This document shows, piece after piece, positions 25,401 through 34,995 of a stretch of DNA of 64,000 bases. The notes under the pieces were generated by a model, which was not told the origin of the DNA, did no database searches, and saw only the letters and a list, made by a program, of their open reading frames with translations. The stretch comes from Muricea muricata (lineage: Eukaryota; Cnidaria; Anthozoa; Malacalcyonacea; Plexauridae). Every line of letters starts with the position of its first letter. Position 1 is the first letter of the stretch. Position numbers and translations under genes: made by a program. The stretch covers positions 4,278,001-4,342,000 of the forward strand of contig OY979725.1 of assembly GCA_963855995.1 (NCBI GenBank), written 5' to 3'.

Positions 25401-28400
25401 TGCCGCTATTGCTTCATCTGGGTCAAACATATCGTTGTTCACATAATCATCTCGGGACGACATGATCTTTTTTTGTGGATGGAATAATTTTTCAATGCTT
25501 TCATCCATGCCAGGTTATCCATGTAGACATCGCCCAATTCCTTCTGCCATGCAGGTAGAATTCTTTCAAAGGCTTCCTGCATAGCTTCACTTTCGTCATG
25601 ACCCTCCATGAGAAGCGCTTGTAAAGGCGGATTTCCATTCAGTGCAAAATGTCGCACGATCGACTTTTAGCGAGCGCTTTCTTTTGAATTACAAACAGTG
25701 AAGCGGAACAAATCTCATTAGCTGTGGTTGACTTCACACAATTCAAAAGAAAGCGCTCGCTAAAAATCGATCGCACGACATTTTGCACTGAATGGAAATC
25801 CGCCTTAAGATGTCATCGTACTGTGTCCGGACCTGGGACGCTGCGTCATTGATCGACGTAGCCCAGGGATCGATCTTTTCTTCAGAACTGCTTTCATCAC
25901 TGCTTCCATCACGCTCTTCTGTCGTAATGCTGCTATCGTCGTCGGCATCGGTTTCCATAGAACTTTCATCTTGTTCACCGTAGATGTCTCTGTGAGTGTT
26001 CATTGTCGCACCTGTCGTACGAATGCCAATGTGCAATATGCACATTTCCAGTCATACACGACTATTTATACATAAAAACAGGCCCTAATGATTGTGGGAG
26101 GAGATCTTTGGTACATGCGCACAAACCTATCTTAAGAGCTCTACAGAAGCTCCATATTTGCTTCACAGAACCCCGAAAGAACCCCTACAGAACCCTGAGA
26201 GAACCCTACAGAGCCCCCGCAGAACCACGAGAGAACCCATTCAGAATCCCAATCCTTGCAAATCTTAATCCTTACAAACCTTTCCAATCAATGTTATATA
26301 GAGCGGATACTATATTTGAACTTAAATCACTTGCGCAACCAATCATGCCGAGACAATTTCCTCGGACCTGCCCGCTTTGCGGACGACCTGATTTGAAGAA
26401 CCTCAGCACACATCTTTTACAAGTTCACGGCTTGTCTTCCGAGGAGAGAAAACCTTATCTTAAGGAAGCCCAGGTGTCGTCATGGCAAGCCTCGTGTCAA
26501 TCTCCAACTGCGAATACCGAAAAGCCAAGAGAAAAGCGTGCAAGCGAAAGTGAACATTCCTCACCCGCAAAGAGACCGGGAACAGCAGCGCGAACGACAA
26601 CGTCTATGGCCACCAAACCTTATCCGGATTTTAACTTCCGCCATAAATTCTCCTTATTGGTCGTGGGTCCCACACAAAGTGGAAAAACCTATTTTGTACA
26701 ACAAATCTTGGAACACAACCGTATCTCGTACGAGGAGCAAAAGAGCATTCGCATTTTTTGGTATTACAATCAAGGCAAGAATGTTACGAAGGCTTGAAAA
26801 AGACTCTTGGAAAAACCATCCGGTTTGAAAAAGGTTTGCCCGACTTCTCCGAGGATCTGTGTGAAATTAATCCTCGGTACAACAACATCATCATCCTAGA
26901 CGACTTGATGGTTGAAGCGACAGATAGCCCTGTGGTATCTCGATTGTTTACCAAAGGCCGTCATCGAAACGCGAGCGTTATCTTGCTGCTGTAAAACATG
27001 TTTCCCAAAGGAAAATGTAATACGGATATCAGTCGAAATGCCCAGTACCTAGCTCTCTTCCGAAGTCCTAGCGATAGGAAACAAATTGGTATTGTCGGAG
27101 AACGCATGTTTGATAAGAACAGAATCCATTTTATGAATGCTTATTACAGAGAGACGGAAAAACCGTTTGGATACTTGTTGGTGGATAACAAACCCAGCAC
27201 ACCAGCCGATAAGCAAGTTCTTAGAGACCTGTTTGGAGAAAGCTACGTTTATCACTTCGGTGTGAAAAGTCCTGTCGAAACCAAGCCCGCAGGCAAGCAC
27301 AGTACAACACCAGTCACAAAAACTAAGCCAGAAAGAAAATTGCAAACCCAATACCTGGTCGGACGTCCCAATCGATGAGTGGGTAAAGTACACCTCGAGA
27401 GCACTAGCGGTCCATAAGATTCCGGAAGGATATGTCATCATAGAAATGTACAACACATCGTGCAACAAAAACCATCAGCCTCCCCGTGGAGGTGGGTTAA
27501 TCAACGACGAAAATTATTGGCCAGTGAAATCAAAACATCGTTCGTCAGGTCATATCAAGTGGGTGAATCTACACAGTGATGAGTCTACCGTCTAATCCAT
27601 TATCAAAGAAACTATGGAAAACACTACAGAACCAAAACTATGCTAAACGAAACGCTTGTAATTTGTTAAAACAATAAGTATTTGAAACACTATAAACCAT
27701 TTCTGCTTTGTTCTCTTTTACATCTTAGGAATGTTCCGAAACATAAAATTTAACATAGAAACATTTGCGTACGTACGCATTCGCACCACTGGTCAGTGAT
27801 TCGCACGTACTAATAAGCCGCCATCTTGAATTTTTAATTTGCGACGCAATTTTGAATTTTTAATTACTCGCTATCGAGAACGAGAAACACACTAAAAACT
27901 GCAGATAAATAAACATCGGCCGACGGCCGTATCGAGAATGTTGAATAAATTAACGCGAGTCTGAATAAATTAAGAAATGATGACGTCATGGGCGGTGCTA
28001 AGTGCACCGCCCGCACCGCCCGGTCCAGAACCCCCACTCTCCTACTACTGTAGAATCTCAAAGTTTTGTTGCGAGTTTATGTAAAATAGGGGATATGTTT
28101 TCGTAAATTTTCCTAAACCTGCAAATGTTCATGAATTTGGACTTAAACGCCCTAAATTCTTTTAGGGTTAATTCTTCATTCACATACTTTTAGATTTGGC
28201 GGTTTGCTTTAGCAGTTCTCTTGGTGTTCATGATAACTTTAACTGCGTTTCCTGCCGTGATTTCTGGTATTAAACCTGAGAAACATAGTCGCGCGTCAAT
28301 ATGGACAGGTAACATGACATACATATGTACTGGATTACATTTACCTTGCATGATGACGTGGAAATATGTTCACATGTCTTTACAAGAAATTTAAAGTGTT

Positions 28401-30323
28401 AATGAAACAAAATTTTCTGTAACGTTTTGTCGATTGTATTGCAAAGATCAGTTAAAATGACAAATTTTTGCAACTCTTCTTCTTGATTCAACTTTACTGG
28501 ATATGCAAATAACAGTAACACGACCACTAACGTCATACTGTATAATAGTGTCTATTGGATTGCTTATTTCGTAACATCTAAGAATGTAAAAAGAACTACA
28601 CTTGCATGAAATGTGATAGTGTATGGACAGATGGATAGCAAGTATATTTGAGCGAATATTGTGTACTTTTTACTATTGCAGGAAAATATTTTAGCTCAGT
28701 CGTCTGTTTCTTGCTCTTCAATCTTGGTAATTTATGTGGAAGAGTAACTGCGGGTTTTGTACAAAAGGTACGTTTACCTTAGTTTGGAATCCCTTCTATT
28801 TCACATGCACCTGAATCCACTGTTAGCCAGTTTTAAAGTAAATTAACTATGTTTGTTTACTTGTAAAAAACAGTATTTATTTGTGACGAAGTATCTTTAT
28901 GAACTAAGTACGATTTTTGGTCGATATCTACTTTTTCACTTAATTGTTACTTTTATTTATACTTCGGCAAGTAGAAATGTTTAAAGTCAGCAGTGAGCAG
29001 ACTAGTGAGAATGTGCTTCGCTTAGCCAGACTATGGCTTAGGGCTGTTACCTCGGGTTTACTACCGTCCAAGTAAATGTTGTATGAAACTCTACTTAAGT
29101 ATTACTTTCACATAGCTATATATTTTGTAGTACTTTTCTTTTACGTAAGTAAAATTGTCAGGCGATGCTTTTTTTCTGTAAAATTGTGGGCGATACTTTT
29201 TTCGACAAGGTGTTACTCTTTCGAGTTCTTCACTGAAAAATGTTTGAACCTTTTTATGCTATATATGGTTGTTTTAGCACTAGCTGTGATGATTAAATTG
29301 TACAGTACACTATGATCCTAAAGCAATGCTTCACTTACTTAACATCCCCAATAATCCCAGTACAACTTGATTATTAATTTCTAGTTGTAGTTTTATCCCT
29401 CCCTCCTCCCTCTCATAAAAAAGCCGCCCTGGGAAGGAAAGGTGTCGTGTACAAACGGTAAGGTTAAAACTTGACACATGATAATTTTCTACCAACGTAT
29501 TTAGCCTGGCAAAGGTGGCTTCTGGCTACTTGGTTGCTGTGCGTTAAGATTTGTCTTCCTTCCATTGTTTGCCTTCTGCAACTATGAACCACGTCAATCA
29601 AAGAGCACCGTATTCTTTAAAAAAGATTATTGGCCAGTTATATTCAATACTCTATTTTCTGTTAGTAATGGCTATCTTGGCACTCTTTGTATGATGTATG
29701 GACCGACGTAAGTCCTATTTAATTATGTAATTTTATCCAGTGTGTCTTGTCACTGTAAAAAATAGGCAATAAAAATCATTTTTGTTTGAAATACATTTAA
29801 AAGAATCGATGAAACAAGAAGTTGACAATGTTGCCTGGCCTCCCTGTAAATATCGGCTGCCTTCATTTAGATACGACAGAGAAATAAAGGTTTTTATTTA
29901 TGGTTCAAAAATCCTACGACGGACAAAATGCATAAACTCTGCATCTCATAAAATCCGTAATGGCGAAAGCGACACTTACGCAGCTATTTTTTTTTTACAC
30001 CAACCTGGTTTGTGTTCAGTTCACTGCTGAGAATGGTGCACATGTCGAAGGAGGATTAAAACATTGATTTTCATTTTGCCGCATGAGGAAACATGGCGAC
30101 ACATTAACAGGAAACAAAGACTCCTCAGTAAAAATGTTTCCTAGTTTGCCCGAGGCCTTAGATTAAAAAATGGTAAACGTTACTAACGCCTGTGTACAAA
30201 ATCCTTAATAGGATGGTCGAAAGTAAACATGCTGAAACAGCAGGAGCAATGATGGCGTATTTCTTGGCTATTGGTCTTGGACTCGGTTCAGCGATATCAT
30301 TTGGTGTCACGAAGACAATATAA
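13496..30323 (+). CDS. equilibrative nucleoside transporter (SLC29), copy A
   Basis: Fourteen coding exons, all with GT-AG sites and matching phases: 13496-13560, 18702-18783, 19022-19140, 19242-19336, 19455-19505, 19898-20032, 20117-20214, 20354-20408, 20571-20618, 21016-21104, 28194-28308, 28682-28767, 29505-29707, 30212-30323. Total 1353 nt, 450 residues, like human ENT1 (456). Family signatures are TM1 PWNFFITA, TM5 QGGLFGLSGMMPPRYTQAL then GQGIGG, TM8 FNLGNLCGR and the C-terminal HAETAGAMMAYFL. It should be a plasma-membrane permease moving nucleosides down their gradient. Compared with copy B there is Leu39 to Ser just before PWNFF, and Asp334 to Asn in the FNxxDxxGR motif (GAT to AAT). 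That Asp corresponds to ENT1 Asp341, reported as important for function, so activity is uncertain. Introns 1 and 10 are swollen by mobile elements. A recent divergent paralogue and an early pseudogene are both possible. Confidence 0.9.
14943..15185 (+). pseudogene. fragment of a transposon-associated protein with a GCDT motif
   Basis: An 80-codon open frame containing LVFSGCDTGSKSF and a downstream DRDVIEQFVVAW. Proteins with an F-[ST]-GCDT motif followed by a helical segment are frequent in repetitive gene families of cnidarians and echinoderms. Only this segment is recognisable, so it is probably a remnant of the 13590-16526 element's own gene. Recognition is from memory of the motif and is weak. 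Confidence 0.35.
15387..15680. repeat. MITE with TIR GTTTACACGATACCGGTATG
   Basis: The left end at 15387 and its imperfect inverse ending at 15680 enclose 294 bp with several internal TTACGGTT/CACACGGTA repeats. It is nested in the 13590-16526 element. A related-looking sequence (TTTACACTATACCAG) lies near 11430. Confidence 0.55.
16536..16644. repeat. short MITE with CGTAGCCAGCC ends
   Basis: CGTAGCCAGCC at 16536 is inverted as GGCTGGCTACG ending at 16644. It abuts the right TIR of the larger element at 13590-16526. Confidence 0.5.
22560..22745 (-). repeat. possible 3' end of a retroelement or transcript copy
   Basis: Read on the minus strand this GC-richer stretch ends in an AT-rich tail near GATTTATTCAAATGCC and has the look of the 3' end of a non-LTR element. 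No family motif is certain. Confidence 0.25.
22983..23642 (-). CDS. single-exon gene of unknown function carried by the Polinton-like element
   Basis: An intact frame of 219 codons, the longest uninterrupted coding frame after the RT-free parts of this window. Translation may start at residue 1 or at Met15 (MSGIVAHWPV). No signal peptide or membrane segment is evident. The protein is mixed polar, predicted to be beta-rich, with Cys at about positions 34, 68, 102 and 136 and motifs such as GQYGIVHGAVYECAFGEK and CRNFEVKELL near the C-terminus. A TATA box lies about 80 bases upstream (23723-23732) and an AATAAA on the minus strand at 22824-22829, so it has the parts of a real transcription unit. 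I do not recognise the family. It sits between the left TIR and the nested ATPase element, antisense to the host transporter, and may be element cargo or a captured gene. Confidence 0.65.
   Translation of the reverse strand: MYLKSIKSNIFIRKMSGIVAHWPVTTYNVRGHGTCLAANTRRTSDDFEVYSYNKNDKAIAVKTLHISCKSDAYRGENSKYGGVIIYQYEGKIDWKTANGTHCLSGYIVIMDTESTKVKQFQYPGQYGIVHGAVYECAFGEKLNNKVVGEGFSVRNGKLEVKSASLNAPATGPSSYHNGTRIISEISETCVKKVVASWKAAGPQSLGCRNFEVKELLAGL
23723..23732 (-). promoter_or_regulatory. TATA box for the 219-codon gene
   Basis: TATATATAAA on the minus strand, about 80-90 bases before the first ATG (23642). A canonical TATA box at this spacing is consistent with a compact, virus- or transposon-style promoter. 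Confidence 0.5.
23733..25189. other. non-coding part of the Polinton-like element
   Basis: A 60-codon frame from ATG at 24390 (FCIGDHELTTVNESKYLGV) vaguely resembles the thumb region of non-LTR reverse transcriptases but is too short to call. An inverted repeat spans about 24650-24905 (arms of about 45 bp around AAAGGTTGTC and CTATGAACG). Direct repeats of about 30 bp containing TTCCACGAAACTATACTTGG occur at 25067 and 25164, next to the inner element. Confidence 0.4.
25326..26003 (-). pseudogene. broken acidic protein gene of the nested element
   Basis: The first part starts at ATG 26003 and encodes a Ser/Asp/Glu-rich N-terminus (MNTHRDIYGEQDESSMET) up to about 25810. A 179-bp hairpin (25626-25804) then interrupts it. 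Coding resumes about 25657-25490 with a helical segment (ILPAWQKELGDVYMDNLAW), then shifts frame near 25490-25500 to a last part ending in DPDEAIAAALDKRKFLLERL with stop at 25326. There are therefore at least two lesions: the hairpin and one frameshift. Function is unknown. The divergent arrangement with the ATPase gene suggests a shared promoter near 26003-26345. Confidence 0.55.
25626..25804. repeat. 65-bp-arm hairpin interrupting the acidic protein gene
   Basis: Arms 25626-25690 and 25740-25804 (outer end GGCGGATTTCCATTCAG) are inverted copies with about two differences around a 49-base loop. The arms include coding sequence from the flanking gene, so it may be an inverted duplication within the gene rather than a foreign MITE. 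Confidence 0.75.
26166..26250. repeat. short imperfect tandem repeat rich in AGAACCC
   Basis: Units such as CAGAACCCTGAGAGAACCCTA are repeated about four times between the two divergent genes of the nested element. The frame through it encodes Pro/Arg/Glu repeats, but it is probably upstream of the true start. Confidence 0.5.
26345..27595 (+). pseudogene. broken C2H2-finger plus FtsK/A32-like packaging ATPase gene
   Basis: From the likely start at 26345 the frame has a C2H2 finger (CPLCGRPDLKNLSTHLLQVH, Cys-x2-Cys-x10-His-x4-His), a basic linker, then a P-loop VGPTQSGKT near 26660-26690. About 26775 the reading shifts by one base; the next frame carries Walker B IIILDDL near 26890 and ends in an in-frame TAA at 26992. 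The following segment (26998-27378) continues the ATPase-like homology, and a last segment in another frame runs to 27595. The lesions are one frameshift, one nonsense codon and a further shift near 27350, so it is inactive as it stands. Packaging-type ATPases of the HerA/FtsK class are hallmark genes of Polintons, adintoviruses and related dsDNA viruses, where they drive genome packaging; the finger fusion suggests DNA binding. Family assignment is from motifs only. Confidence 0.65.
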
Positions 30324-31009
30324 AGCCTGACAATGCAACGTGATGCATTGAGGAGCATTCGACCAGCCGTTCGTGATAAAACAACCCACATTATGCATCT
30401 TGACATGTCTACGTAATGTTATACAATCATGGCTTGGTAACTGATAAGTAATTCTTAAGGTGGCGCGGTCATGCTTGATCTCAATCAAAAATTAAAGGGA
30501 AATTGTAACAAAAGTGTTCTTTTTCCATTTGAAAAAGATAATTTAATAAAGTTGAAAACCTTTTCCAGATTTTTAATAAATATTTTTAATATGTACAGAA
30601 CACGGTTTGGCTTAAATCATTTGGCATTCCGCCATCGGATATGTGTGACGTCACAACAGGGTAGAATTCTTTTTACATTGAAATAAGGGTAAAATTGTTT
30701 TGTATCTTTGGTTATTTTTATAATAAATTAGATATTTTACTTCTTGGTTGTTTAGATTAGTTAAAAATCTTATTCTAAGTTAAAAATCTTCAACGACACA
30801 TGTGCACGCCGCAATAAAGACGGTGACGATTTTTTGTGGCATATATATCACCAAAGAGAATTAAAAGGGCATATGTGTGTGTGAAAAAAAATCTTGCAAT
30901 GAAATGTAATAGGAAAAAAAAATCCAACGTGTTTAACTGGCACGAAAAAAAAAACATGCACAAAAAAATTGCGCAACCCTCCCCTCAAAAATTTAATGGT
31001 CCGTCCCTA

Positions 31010-31690
31010 ATGAAGTTCAGAAATACAAGAACAACCCCAGTTCTCCTCGGACGATAAACCGATATGTCCCGGGCAATGTAAAGGAACTACAAGAATATGC
31101 CAAAGATCAAAAAGTTGTTGCTGATAAATTTAACCAATATTTCACCTTGCTAGGAAGAAATACTGCTGAGATAATAATATTGACTTAATTAGTCCATTAT
31201 TTGCTGCAATTCCTTATCCAACTGACAAGCCATTTACTTTAAGCCAGTTACCTGCAACGTATTACCCTTTTCATGCCCTTAAACTAGTCGCCTGGACTAG
31301 ATAAGGTAAGCCATACTGGCCCCTTCACAGATATAATAAACCGCTCACTGGTCTCATCGACGTTCCCTGATGAGTGGAGATCAGCTGAAGTAATACCATT
31401 GTTAAAAAAGAGCTATCACGAGTTGGCATCGAATAATAATCGACCACTTTCACTTCTGGTTGTCGCTTCAAAAAAGAGTCGTTCTTAATCAATTGAGCTC
31501 TTACTTAACCAACAATAATCGCGTGCTTTCTCATCAGAGTGGAAACAAAAAATATCATTCCGCTGAAACCATCAACATCATGGTAACTGATTGTATTCTG
31601 GATGCAATGGGCAAGAAGATGTTGACCGCTTTAGTTTTGTTAGATCTGCTTAAGCTCTTCGACAGTGTGATTCACAATCTTGCTACATAA
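31010..31690 (+). pseudogene. non-LTR (CR1/L2-like) reverse transcriptase relic
   Basis: Several frames together show the usual order: DKFNQYFTLLGRNTAE (pre-RT region, about 31115), FPDEWRSAEVIPLLK and NNRPLSLL (RT0-RT2, about 31360-31450), then VVLNQLSSYLTNNNRVLSHQ and LTALVLLDLLKLFDSVIH (catalytic motif A region, about 31620-31670). Frameshifts, stops and Lys-for-Ser/Ala changes in the FDS motif context mark it as dead. It fills the spacer between the two duplicated blocks. Confidence 0.7.
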
Positions 31691-31849
31691 ACTAAGTTGC
31701 ATTGGTAATTAACAAACAACTGCAGCAGCTAGGTATCTTTCTTAAAAATCTTGAACGATACTGTTAGAAATTATACTCCTACCATCGAAGAGCATTCAAT
31801 GATAACGTTTCAGTGAAATTAGTTGCGTCGCTGGAAACTAAAACCCCAT

Positions 31850-32516
31850 TCACAACAACTTGATCCATGTCAACGAAAACAAATGTTCCTTCGCGACCCA
31901 TGCTCATTTCCTGTAGGCTTATTTATGTTGTATTCGAGACACATTCAACAGACTTTACATTTCAGCGTTTTTATTCCTACCTCCAATAATAACAACCTTA
32001 GGCTCCTTGTTCATTCCATCAGTTTCTGCAATCCCTTCCTCATTCCTTCGGTCTTAACTTCATACAAATTCTTCGCGTCCTTTCCCAGCTTGGTGATTTA
32101 ATTGAAACATTTCTTCATTTCTGCTTCAAGTCTAAGATTGCTTTCGTCCTGCTTGTTAAGTTGTTTTTGAACCAGTTCAACTTTAGCAATCACATTCTCT
32201 TATATTATTTCCCCCTTTGCCCCCAATCGTTCCAACTTTTCATCCATTGCTGCTAAGCTTTTGCTGCATTCTTCTCTTGTTTGACGTCGCTACAGCTATG
32301 ACACTGAACAGTTACCACATCATGAAACAGCTGTGTGTGAACTAGTAGTTTACACACATCTGTTTCGTGATGTAGTAAATATCTTTGATTCACTTCAAGT
32401 CGACATCCTTCCTTCGAACAGACTGCCGATGCAAACCCACAGTCGCTAAGATACCTTGCTTGCACCGCGAACGGAGCACTACATGTGTCTCTTATTAAGA
32501 TAGTTTCCCACTTCAA
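31850..32516 (-). pseudogene. intronless relic of a TRAF-type zinc-finger/coiled-coil protein
   Basis: From 32516 leftwards, the minus strand shows a Cys/His-rich tract (CRLEVNQRYLLHHETDVC, later VQCHSCSDVKQ) like TRAF-type zinc fingers, followed in a shifted frame by coiled-coil sequence (AAMDEKLERLGAKGEII, then KVELVQKQLNKQDESNLRLE). At least three stops and one frameshift interrupt it. Absence of introns suggests a processed copy. TRAF identity is moderate confidence. Confidence 0.45.
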
Positions 32517-32634
32517 CCGTATCGTAGCGAAACGTAGCGTATTTTATTGTTTCGTGAACGGTCAGGCAGAACTAATGATATGGACTCAACAGAATACGCT
32601 ACGTTTCGCTACGATATAGTTGAAGTGGAAAACG
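32499..32634. mobile_element. piggyBac-like MITE, copy 1
   Basis: Inverted ends share CCACTTCAACCGTATCGTAG and ACGTAGCGTATT. Same family as 48862-49016. TTAA precedes the left end (32495-32498); the right flank reads TTTA. It ends at the left edge of duplicated block B. Confidence 0.6.
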
Positions 32635-33013
32635 GGTTTATAATTCTGCACTTCGTATTTTGTCAGAAACAAAAGAAACAAACCTTGTGACTTTTGATGG
32701 TAATTAGAATTTAGTTTTGACTTTTAAATATACCTTTGACAGTAAAAATAAACTTCATTCATAAAATTCTTTGCTTTTTCAGTTGCTGATCTTATAAATT
32801 AAACCAACGATTTTCCTTCTACAGGATGAGAGGATAATATTGTTTGGTAGTAAAATCAGCGCAGTTAAAATGACAAGATAATGATACGTCATGTACGAAT
32901 TGTAAATAATTTTCATGTATACTTGTTCATTTTATAATATTTTACATGTATATAATCATTAGGACGATCCCGGCAATTCTAAAATGAGGAAATTTGTGAA
33001 AGTGAAAAGTGTA

Positions 33014-33584
33014 ACCTTTTTCAATGTTTGTTACCAAACAGCGATGCATTGATTTGTCACCCTTTTTTGCCAATATCAATTAATTTAGAATGTCGAAACT
33101 GATTTATCACATACGTGCGCCTTTATCAGGGTGAAAAACGATCGATATGTCCCGACAATATCGTTTTTTGTCCCGCTGTAAAAACAAAGATGGCGTCCGA
33201 CAGCAAATCGGTAGTGAAAAAGCAAAATATGTTATGATAGAAGGCCAATAACAGAAAGATATCTGGAACTGTGAAAAGATAAGCTATTCTTGGCTTGTTT
33301 CTAGCTGTTTACAATATTTTTTACAATGTTTTTGCATGCATTCATTCGGAAATGAATCTCTCGTTAAGATATCATACGATATCGTCCCTCGAGCGATAAA
33401 ACTGATATCACCTGGCCCCTCATGTGATAACCTATACTTATCAATGGTTTGCTGTAAATGAAACTTCCTTCACTTACAGCAAACCATTGATTAATCATAT
33501 TTCGACATTCTAAGTTAATTGATATTGGCAAAAAGAGTGACAAAATCAATGCATCGCTGTTTGGTGACAAACATTGAAAAAGGG
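33014..33584. repeat. fold-back repeat with about 100-bp arms
   Basis: The left arm (33014-33115) and right arm (33494-33584) share TTGCCAATATCAATTAA and AACAGCGATGCATTGAT. A second short inverted repeat (CAATGGTTTGCTGTAA, 33440 and 33478) sits between them. Confidence 0.65.
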
Positions 33585-34014
33585 TACATTGAATTTCCCA
33601 GAAATTACTTATGAGATGAAAAAGGGTAAGCTTTTTGCCTTTACAATAGAGATGAATAAATTGAAAAGACGAATTTGCTACACTTTTCATTTTCTACTTC
33701 GAGACATTTCCTGATTATACAATGGACCATTCCCCAATTCGACAAACTTTTAAATTCGAAAACAATTTTAGCACAGTTGGAAAGAGCTTCCTAAATTTAG
33801 TGAAATCGTGAAGTTTGGTTGTAAAATATTGTAAAATGTGGAAAATATAGCCCTGTAAAGTTTGCGAATTTTGTATACTTTTGTATTACGCGGGAAAAAG
33901 CGTTACCACATTTCCACATAGTTTGCAACATAAATTATAAAAAATATTCACGAAGGATGCCGCAAGCCATTTTGTTTAAACACGTGCCGAACGTAGCACT
34001 GACAAACTATTGAC

Positions 34015-34100
34015 CACAGGCATCCCAGCGCACATTACGTCATTGCATACATTATTATATATATAAATCCAATGACGTAACATGCGCTGGGATGCCTGTG
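34015..34100. repeat. 86-bp hairpin MITE
   Basis: CACAGGCATCCCAGCGCA at 34015 and its inverse ending at 34100 form a near-perfect stem of about 33 bp around an AT-rich loop. Confidence 0.65.
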
Positions 34101-34995
34101 CATAAACATGCAAGTTTCCATTCTAAACAGTCTCAAGTAATTAAGATAAGAAGAATTTTTTCAAACAAGAAATTTTTTAAACAACTAAGCGATGTAAAAA
34201 GCGTCTCGCATTACTCAATCCAATAGACCGTTTTATAAAAACACAAGTTCGATTTGAAATATCAATATTACAACAAAAGCAAACTAAAAAAAATTTCTTT
34301 CTGTTAGCGTGAGTGAGTTGAGTGTGTGTGTGCGCGTCATCGTGACATACATTGTGATTTAGCATTTTTTGTATTTTATTAAAAAACCTTATATAAATGT
34401 GATTGGTCGAGGACTACTGTTTTTGGAGGCGAACATTCTCGACAAAGTTATCCTTTTTATGTTGCTTATAGTGAGGACCAGACTTACAATTAGATCGACT
34501 TTTATGCGTAGGACACCCTGTACGAGCATAGCAACCTTGTAATTCAATGTACAGTTTACATTCTTCTAATTAACATAAATTCTAGTAGCATCTGCATTAT
34601 TAATACGTAGACACCTGTAAATACAGTATATTAAATAAAACTTAAATACTCATGAAAATCTACTTCGGATCTAAATCTGTCACCGAAAATTTCAAACATT
34701 GTGGCTTTCAAGTGTTGCTATTGGATATTACATCTAATCAAAACATTGTATTTTACTGCACTCCTTCATGTTATTAACATGTTATTAAACTAATTAATGC
34801 GGTTTAAAGTTTAATTACAATTGGTTCCGAGCAGTATCATTTTACGTCACTGGCGTTTGGGCTTAGACATTATTGTACACAGTAGCTGTGTAGCGTAGAC
34901 TTTTATGGAGTGAATTGAGTTGAATCTTTGATTTGCGGCACGGGATACTGTCGTAGCGTTGTAAAGAGTTTCGTGGTTTTAAAAGCGTCGAAATT

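Larger units (their letters stand above)
25190..27731. mobile_element. nested 2.5-kb TIR element with acidic-protein and packaging-type ATPase genes
   Basis: Terminal inverted repeats of about 120 bp, starting TTCCTAAGATGTAAAAGAG at 25190 and ending with the inverse at 27731, are about 90% identical by eye. Two divergent broken genes fill it: an acidic protein on the minus strand and a C2H2-finger/ATPase protein on the plus strand, both ending just inside the TIRs. No clear target duplication was found. The ATPase type is typical of Polintons and related eukaryotic DNA viruses. It may be a separate small element inserted into the outer one, or a gene pair from the ancestral element framed by a duplicated end. 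Confidence 0.7.
21908..28049. mobile_element. 6.1-kb Polinton/Maverick-like TIR element in intron 10 of SLC29 copy A
   Basis: The element begins AGTAGTAGGAGAGTGGGGG and ends with the inverse, CTACTACT, at 28049. Terminal inverted repeats extend about 150 bp (21908-22055 and about 27890-28049), with a duplicated GGGCGGTGC block in the right copy. It is flanked by the perfect direct repeat GTAGAA at 21902-21907 and 28050-28055. The empty site is visible in copy B near 48480-48500, within the same old MITE fragment. Known Polintons have 6-bp duplications, long TIRs and AG termini, so the architecture fits. At 6.1 kb it is shorter than the usual 15-20 kb, and no polymerase, integrase or capsid gene is recognisable, so it looks like an internally deleted or non-autonomous relative. 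It holds a 219-codon gene and a nested 2.5-kb inverted-repeat element. Confidence 0.75.
8659..30775. repeat. segmental duplication, copy A
   Basis: This block aligns piecewise with 32641-52200. Matching anchors include 8665-8905 with 32645-32955, 9430-10480 with 36280-37285, 12926-13590 with 41411-42090, then every exon and much intron sequence of the SLC29 gene, ending near 30775 and 52200. Copy A lacks the ODF3 first exon and its last two exons and has gained large insertions in SLC29 introns 1 and 10. Direct orientation makes it a tandem duplication with a spacer of about 1.9 kb. Confidence 0.85.

Noticed and set aside
25792-25983. Ser-rich plus-strand frame
   Set aside because: Antisense shadow of the acidic protein gene.
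30158-30406. Minus-strand frames over the last SLC29-A exon (and the same at 51562-51810)
   Set aside because: Both are antisense shadows of the conserved C-terminal exon; their duplication merely follows the segmental duplication.
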